Shown: one piece after another, positions 59,990 through 64,000 of the stretch
Layout of the letters: each line of letters starts with the position of its first letter
Numbering within the stretch: the stretch's first letter is position 1
The notes under the pieces: generated by a model
Seen by the model: only the letters and a program-made list of their open reading frames with translations
Database searches by the model: none
What the model was told of the DNA's origin: nothing
Made by a program: the position numbers and the translations under genes
NCBI GenBank assembly: GCA_046350055.1
Contig: JAXMBC010000001.1
Span: forward strand, 310,001-374,000
DNA from: JAEUIE01 sp046350055
GTDB lineage: Bacteria; Planctomycetota; Planctomycetia; Gemmatales; HRBIN36
DNA: 64,000 bases
Reading direction: 5' to 3'

Positions 59990-61510
59990 ATGCCCGTAGC
60001 TGCTACGTCACTCAATATTGTCTTTGCCTCGGCTGAAGTGGCGCCCTTTTCCAAGACTGGTGGTCTGGGGGAAGTGCTCATGTCTCTGCCCAAGGCCCTG
60101 GCCGCCCGTGGGCATAACGTTTCCATCTTCACTCCACTCTACAACTGTGCATGGAAAGCCGGCCTGCCCATTGTGCCGACCGATGTGAAGATAGAAACCG
60201 ATGTGAATGGCTACCGGGTCGCCGGTCGCATCTGCCGCAGTCAATTGCCAGGCTGTGATGTCCCTGTCTATCTCGTGGAACACTACGATTACTTCAGCCG
60301 CGATGACAAACTCTTTGGCCACACGCTATATCAGTTCAAAGCGACCGAAGGATACATGCAGGATTACTCTGACAACGACGCCCGCTTCGTCTTCTTTACC
60401 CGTGCCATCCTGGAAGCCTTGCCAGCGCTTGGCATCAAACCAGACATCATCAACGCCAATGACTGGCAAACAGGGCTGCTTCCTGTTTATCTCGATATCC
60501 ATTATGCCAATGTTCCGGAGTTGGCTCAGACGCGCAGTGTCTACACCATCCACAACCTTGCCTACCAGGGCAGGTTCAGCAAAGAGACGATGTACACGGC
60601 CCGGCTCGGCTGGAATCTGTTTCGCCATGACTTGCTCGAGTTTCACGATGGCCTCAACTTCATGAAGGCGGGGATCGTCGCTGCCGATGCTGTGACCACT
60701 GTGAGCCGTCGTTATGCTGAGGAGATTACCTGGAAGGAGCATGGCGAAGAACTCGACCCGGTATTGCGAGCCCATCGATATAAACTGTTCGGCATCAACA
60801 ACGGCATCGACTACACCTTATGGAACCCCGCTGTCGATCGTCACATAGCAAGGCACTACGGCCCAGACGATGTGCAAGGTGGCAAAGCACTGTGCAAAGC
60901 CGATCTCCAGGCCAAGGCGATGCTCCCACGTCGCCCGGATGTGCCACTCGTTGCGATGGTGACGCGACTAGCGGAGCAGAAGGGCTTAACTCTGGTGCAG
61001 GACGCAGCCCATCAGATGATGCGCCTGGGCATTCAATTCGTGATCCTCGGGACAGGCGATGCGGAGTACCATCGCTTCTTTGAAAATCTGGCCCGCCAGT
61101 ATCCCCATCAGGTCGCTGCGGCCCTGGAGTTCAACGAAACGCTGTCTCACCAGATCATGGCTGGGGCGGATATCTTCCTCATGCCCAGCCGGTTTGAACC
61201 ATCAGGCTTGAACCAGCTGTACAGTCTGAAGTATGGCACCATCCCTGTGGTGCGTGAGACGGGCGGCCTGGTCGACAGCGTGATTGACTGCAACGACTAC
61301 TCGTGGGCCAACGGTATGGCCAATGGCTTCAGTTTCCAAAGCTATGACGCCAGCGGTTTACTCTGGGCCTTGAAGCGTGCAGTTGATTGCTACCATCAGT
61401 CCCCGTCCACGTGGCTGCAACTACAACGCAATGGCATGGCTGCTGACTGGTCCTGGGAACGAGGGGCGGCAGGGTACGAGGATGTGTACCGGCGGGTGTT
61501 ATCACATTGA
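59990..61510 (+). CDS. glgA: Glycogen synthase (ADP-glucose type)
   Basis: A 506-residue GT5 enzyme. The N-terminal ADP-glucose motif is SKTGGLGEV (about 21-29), and the C-terminal motif SRFEPSGLNQLYSLKYGT is the family's catalytic loop. It elongates alpha-1,4-glucan. The first 10 residues before FASAEVAPF are a small extension. The gene is alone; no glgB or glgC lies near. The upstream 268 bases hold no clear operator. Confidence 0.95.
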   Translation: MPVAATSLNIVFASAEVAPFSKTGGLGEVLMSLPKALAARGHNVSIFTPLYNCAWKAGLPIVPTDVKIETDVNGYRVAGRICRSQLPGCDVPVYLVEHYDYFSRDDKLFGHTLYQFKATEGYMQDYSDNDARFVFFTRAILEALPALGIKPDIINANDWQTGLLPVYLDIHYANVPELAQTRSVYTIHNLAYQGRFSKETMYTARLGWNLFRHDLLEFHDGLNFMKAGIVAADAVTTVSRRYAEEITWKEHGEELDPVLRAHRYKLFGINNGIDYTLWNPAVDRHIARHYGPDDVQGGKALCKADLQAKAMLPRRPDVPLVAMVTRLAEQKGLTLVQDAAHQMMRLGIQFVILGTGDAEYHRFFENLARQYPHQVAAALEFNETLSHQIMAGADIFLMPSRFEPSGLNQLYSLKYGTIPVVRETGGLVDSVIDCNDYSWANGMANGFSFQSYDASGLLWALKRAVDCYHQSPSTWLQLQRNGMAADWSWERGAAGYEDVYRRVLSH

Positions 61511-61551
61511 GAGCAGGACGATTGTCGGATAGAATGGCATGTGGAGATGTC

Positions 61552-61779
61552 ATGATGAACCAGACATTCATAATTCGCGGACGATATAGCAAGCAAGCTT
61601 TCATTCCATCGGAACCGATGCCCATCGCTGATGGTAGTGCCGAATTAAGAATCGTTCCTGACCAGAATACCGTTCCCACTTCCATATTTAACATCATTGG
61701 TAAGGCGGACAAGCTTCGGACTGCTGAGGATATTGCCAAACAGCTCCATGAAGAACGTAATTCATGGGGCGATTCATGA
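61552..61779 (+). CDS. Putative antitoxin of a VapBC pair
   Basis: A 75-residue protein starting MMNQTFIIRGRYSKQAFIPSEPMP, with GGAG upstream. The N-terminal strand and IADGSAELRIVP resemble short beta-strand antitoxins. Its stop overlaps the start of the PIN-toxin gene by 4 bases (ATGA), the usual antitoxin-first order. The family is not certain from sequence. Confidence 0.7.
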   Translation: MMNQTFIIRGRYSKQAFIPSEPMPIADGSAELRIVPDQNTVPTSIFNIIGKADKLRTAEDIAKQLHEERNSWGDS

Positions 61780-62171
61780 TCTACCTGGATGCCAATATTC
61801 TCATTCGACTGATTGAGGGAGATATTGCTGCTCGAGCGCCTGTTGAGGCCAAGCTCCAGCATGCTCGTGTGAATGCACCATTTTTGACCACTTCTCGGTT
61901 AAGCCGACTGGAATGTCGAGTCAAACCCCTTCGAGAGGGTAACAGTAGTCTGTTGTCGCTATATGAGCAGTTATTCAACAGCAATGAACTTCAAATGACT
62001 GAGCTACACGCAGCAGTTATTGAAAAGGCGACTGAACTTCGAAGCACATTGAAATTGAAAACACCAGATGCAATACATCTGGCTAGTGCCATCGTTGAAC
62101 GCTGCAGCTTATTCTTGACCGGCGATAAGGACCTCGCCAAAGTAACAGAAATTGCAGTGGAAGTAGTTTAG
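61776..62171 (+). CDS. vapC: PIN-domain VapC-type toxin
   Basis: A 131-residue PIN protein. The four acidic residues expected of the RNase active site are visible: Asp5 (MIYLDAN), Glu46 (LECR), Asp98 (PDAIHLA) and Asp117 (GDKDL). It should cleave RNA and be held inactive by the partner encoded upstream. The target cannot be told. It uses the inner ATG, so that it overlaps the antitoxin stop. Confidence 0.9.
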   Translation: MIYLDANILIRLIEGDIAARAPVEAKLQHARVNAPFLTTSRLSRLECRVKPLREGNSSLLSLYEQLFNSNELQMTELHAAVIEKATELRSTLKLKTPDAIHLASAIVERCSLFLTGDKDLAKVTEIAVEVV

Positions 62172-62189
62172 TGTTTTGTGGAGTTGAAC

Positions 62190-62513
62190 ATGCCTAAAGG
62201 TCAACATGTCACGGTCTGGGTCATCATGCACTATGAGTATTTTTATGATGGGCAAATTGATTGCTTGCAGTTCCATGTCTCGTCCACTCTGAAGAAGGCT
62301 GAAGCCTATATGCGCAGACTATACATGGCACCTTACTCATGGTGGCAGGTTCATTCCTATGTAATCGACAATGACCACGAGAAAGATTGGGATGATGAGC
62401 AAGTACACTTCTACAACAATCGTGGCAAATCTTTGAAGAAGGCGCCACACAAACAAGCAATGAGAGCATTCGAAAAGGCCAACGCTGCAGGTGAGTTGTT
62501 ACCGTATGAATAG
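62190..62513 (+). CDS. Hypothetical 107-residue protein
   Basis: A small protein with GGAG upstream of the ATG. It is rich in Tyr, Trp and His (MHYEYFYDGQIDCLQFHV, then PYSWWQVHSYV). No family recognised. It follows vapC by 18 bases and may belong to the same transcript, but it lacks toxin or antitoxin motifs. Confidence 0.6.
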   Translation: MPKGQHVTVWVIMHYEYFYDGQIDCLQFHVSSTLKKAEAYMRRLYMAPYSWWQVHSYVIDNDHEKDWDDEQVHFYNNRGKSLKKAPHKQAMRAFEKANAAGELLPYE

Positions 62514-62544
62514 TGTAATTGGTTTAGACAATCTTTCCCCACCA

Positions 62545-63297
62545 TTACGCCGCCTTTCGTAAGCCCTCGCTCGGGATGAACACTTCAGGCTGCTTCTCCA
62601 CTAGCTCACACGCAGCATGGAAGTCTTCTGGTCTGCCGATATCCATCCAGGTGCCACGGAAGATGTATGAATAGGCACGCAAGCCCTGGTCAAGCATCTT
62701 GTACATCAGGTCGTCAAATCCAAAGAGCTCACCAGCCGGTATGAGATCGAGCATCTCCGGGTTCATGGCATACACACCCATGCTGCAAGGGAAGTGCAGC
62801 GTGGGCTTCTCTCGGAAGCCGACGACCCGGTTGTTGACGTTTGTCTCCAGCACGCCAAGTGAGATGTTCACAGGCTTCAGGTACGTACCAATCGTCAGTG
62901 GTCCGCCAAACTCCTGATGCTGGTACAACAGTTCCGTAAAATCGAAGTCGGTCAGCAGATCGCCATTCATCACCAGGAACGGCCGATTCAATCCATCTAC
63001 CAATTTCAATGGTCCCATCGTCCCCAGAGGCTGGTCTTCAGTCACATAGCGAATGTGTAAACCAAACTTGGCACCATCACCACAGTGCAGACGGATCAAG
63101 TCGCCGAGGTAGCCAACGCTGATGGTAATGTCGCGAAAGTCCTGGCTGGCGAGTTGCCTGAGCATGATCTCGATGATGGGCATGCTGCCCACGGGCATCA
63201 ACGGCTTGGGCAATACCTTGGTGTAAGGGTAGAGCCGCGTACCTTTGCCACCGGCCTGGATGACAACGGGGGTATTAAGTGGGTGAAGTGGCCTCAT
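62545..63297 (-). CDS. Sugar-phosphate nucleotidyltransferase
   Basis: A 250-residue enzyme with the GT-A nucleotidyl motif GGKGTRL (16-22) and PKPLMPVG (30-37), and the metal Asp in VMNGDLL. It would transfer NMP to a sugar-1-phosphate. The LegB-like dehydratase is encoded upstream on the same strand, so it may serve a surface-glycan sugar pathway (legionaminic or bacillosamine type), which is inferred. No CBS domain is present. Confidence 0.87.
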   Translation of the reverse strand: MRPLHPLNTPVVIQAGGKGTRLYPYTKVLPKPLMPVGSMPIIEIMLRQLASQDFRDITISVGYLGDLIRLHCGDGAKFGLHIRYVTEDQPLGTMGPLKLVDGLNRPFLVMNGDLLTDFDFTELLYQHQEFGGPLTIGTYLKPVNISLGVLETNVNNRVVGFREKPTLHFPCSMGVYAMNPEMLDLIPAGELFGFDDLMYKMLDQGLRAYSYIFRGTWMDIGRPEDFHAACELVEKQPEVFIPSEGLRKAA

Positions 63298-63302
63298 GCT
63301 TT

Positions 63303-63410
63303 AGTCCTAAGTGCTATGTCCTAAGTCCTAAGTCCTAAGTGCTAAATACTAAGTAATGGGCTTAGTGATGGTGATGTCTACATAGGACATAGCACTAAGC
63401 ACTTGGCACT
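63303..63410. repeat. Degenerate 7-bp repeat array with inverted arms (array 5)
   Basis: Eight heptamers in unbroken register on the plus strand: AGTCCTA, AGTGCTA, TGTCCTA, AGTCCTA, AGTCCTA, AGTGCTA, AATACTA, AGTAATG (63303-63358). After 17 bases the inverted arm, read on the minus strand from 63410 to 63376, gives AGTGCCA, AGTGCTT, AGTGCTA, TGTCCTA, TGTAGAC. It fills almost the whole spacer between the dehydratase and nucleotidyltransferase genes. It is the most regular of the set. Confidence 0.85.
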
Positions 63411-63413
63411 GTT

Positions 63414-64000
63414 TCATACTGCATACTCCCCAGGCCGATACAGTGCCAGATTCTTCTCAATGAACCGGGCGGTTTTCTCCAAGCCTGCTTCCAGTGTCAC
63501 CTGAGGCGACCAGCCAGCAAGTTGCTTCGCTTTGGCATTTGCAGCGATCAGCTTCCATACTTCGCTGCCCTCAGGTCGCTGGCGCAACGCTTCGGTTTGA
63601 ATCGGCACCGTCCGGCCCACGATCTTCATCGCGAGTTCGGCGATCGTGCCAATGGTCTCACCTCGTCCCGTACCGGCATTGACTACTTCCCCCAGGCACG
63701 CATCGGAAGCAGCTACCGCCAGGAAAGCTGCGACTGTATCTTCAACGAAGTTCATATCCCGTACCGGACTCGCATCGCCTAACTTGAGAGAAGTCGCTCC
63801 GCTTAACAGTTGCGAGAGAATCGTTGGGATCACAGCCCGGGCTGATTGCCGAGGACCGTAAGTGTTGAACGAACGCAGCGTCGTCACAGGCAGCTTGAAG
63901 CTGAGCCAGAAGCTTTCGACGAGTTTATCTGCGCCGATCTTGCTGGCCGAGTAGGGCGACTGCCCCTGGAGCGGATGCAGTTCATCAATCGGTGCATAGC
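63414..64000 (-). CDS. LegB-like extended SDR nucleotide-sugar dehydratase (3' part, continues past the window)
   Basis: A reading frame runs to the right edge with no start in the window, giving about 195 residues of the C-terminal half. The catalytic Tyr-Lys motif YSASK is followed by GADKLVESFWLSFKLPV, then FNTYGPRQSARAVIPTIL and GDASPVRDMNFVEDTVAAF. These match LegB-type and PseB/FlmA-like extended SDR enzymes, which remove water from UDP-GlcNAc (4,6-dehydratase). The missing N-terminal part should hold the NAD loop. The nearby nucleotidyltransferase supports a surface-sugar pathway. Confidence 0.85.
   Translation of the reverse strand, partial: YAPIDELHPLQGQSPYSASKIGADKLVESFWLSFKLPVTTLRSFNTYGPRQSARAVIPTILSQLLSGATSLKLGDASPVRDMNFVEDTVAAFLAVAASDACLGEVVNAGTGRGETIGTIAELAMKIVGRTVPIQTEALRQRPEGSEVWKLIAANAKAKQLAGWSPQVTLEAGLEKTARFIEKNLALYRPGEYAV

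Noticed and set aside
63303..63410. Reading the heptamer arrays as CRISPR
   Set aside because: The units are 7 bp with no spacers, no cas genes are near, and both arms are inverted copies.

Overview
The window looks like part of a bacterial chromosome from a planctomycete, possibly Gemmataceae-like. This is inferred from gene style: MCE/Mla transport genes, a Ser/Thr kinase with a membrane segment and helical repeats, McsA/McsB, DUF1572-type DinB proteins, several proteins with no recognisable family, and moderately GC-rich DNA. No marker RNA gene confirms it. There are no insertion sequences, prophage genes or CRISPR arrays. Genes are dense, often overlap by 1 to 17 bases, and no gap reaches 300 bases.

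Layout. 1-11.1 kb: the end of tsaB, a universal stress protein, an mlaE-mlaF-mlaD lipid-transport operon, DUF488 and DinB genes, a threonine synthase, a zinc alcohol dehydrogenase, and a YehM/YehL-like pair (DUF5682 plus MoxR ATPase). 11.1-18.7 kb: pyrE, a large tail-anchored protein, tRNA-Leu(CAG), and two mcsA paralogues followed by the arginine kinase mcsB. 18.7-29.7 kb, minus strand: galT, a lipid kinase, a cysteine-desulfurase-like enzyme, and an operon of ThrC-like PLP enzyme, ubiquitin-like sulfur carrier and ThiF/MoeB. That operon is preceded by a clear SAM-I (S-box) riboswitch. Then come a type IIA topoisomerase A subunit and gltX. 29.8-38.4 kb: prmC, a BON lipoprotein, nudix, ada, DinB, a thioesterase, a penicillin-acylase-type hydrolase and an M28 peptidase. 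38.5-54.6 kb: all fourteen complex I genes nuoA to nuoN, with one extra lipoprotein gene inside and a strong terminator at the end. 54.6-64 kb: a methyltransferase, a Ser/Thr kinase, a redoxin-like protein, glgA, a vapBC pair, a nucleotidyltransferase, and the 3' part of a LegB-like sugar dehydratase.

Two signals stand out. First, the SAM riboswitch sits in front of a 'threonine synthase', MoaD/ThiS-like and ThiF gene set. With a second, separate threonine synthase in the window, this suggests a protein-thiocarboxylate route to cysteine, homocysteine or methionine under SAM control. A 16-codon upstream ORF lies between the riboswitch and the ThrC-like start. Second, at least four, probably five, spacers between codirectional genes hold degenerate 7-bp-period repeats. 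In the four clear cases they form two inverted arms. Their sequences differ but their architecture is the same, and three of them lie in the nuo operon.
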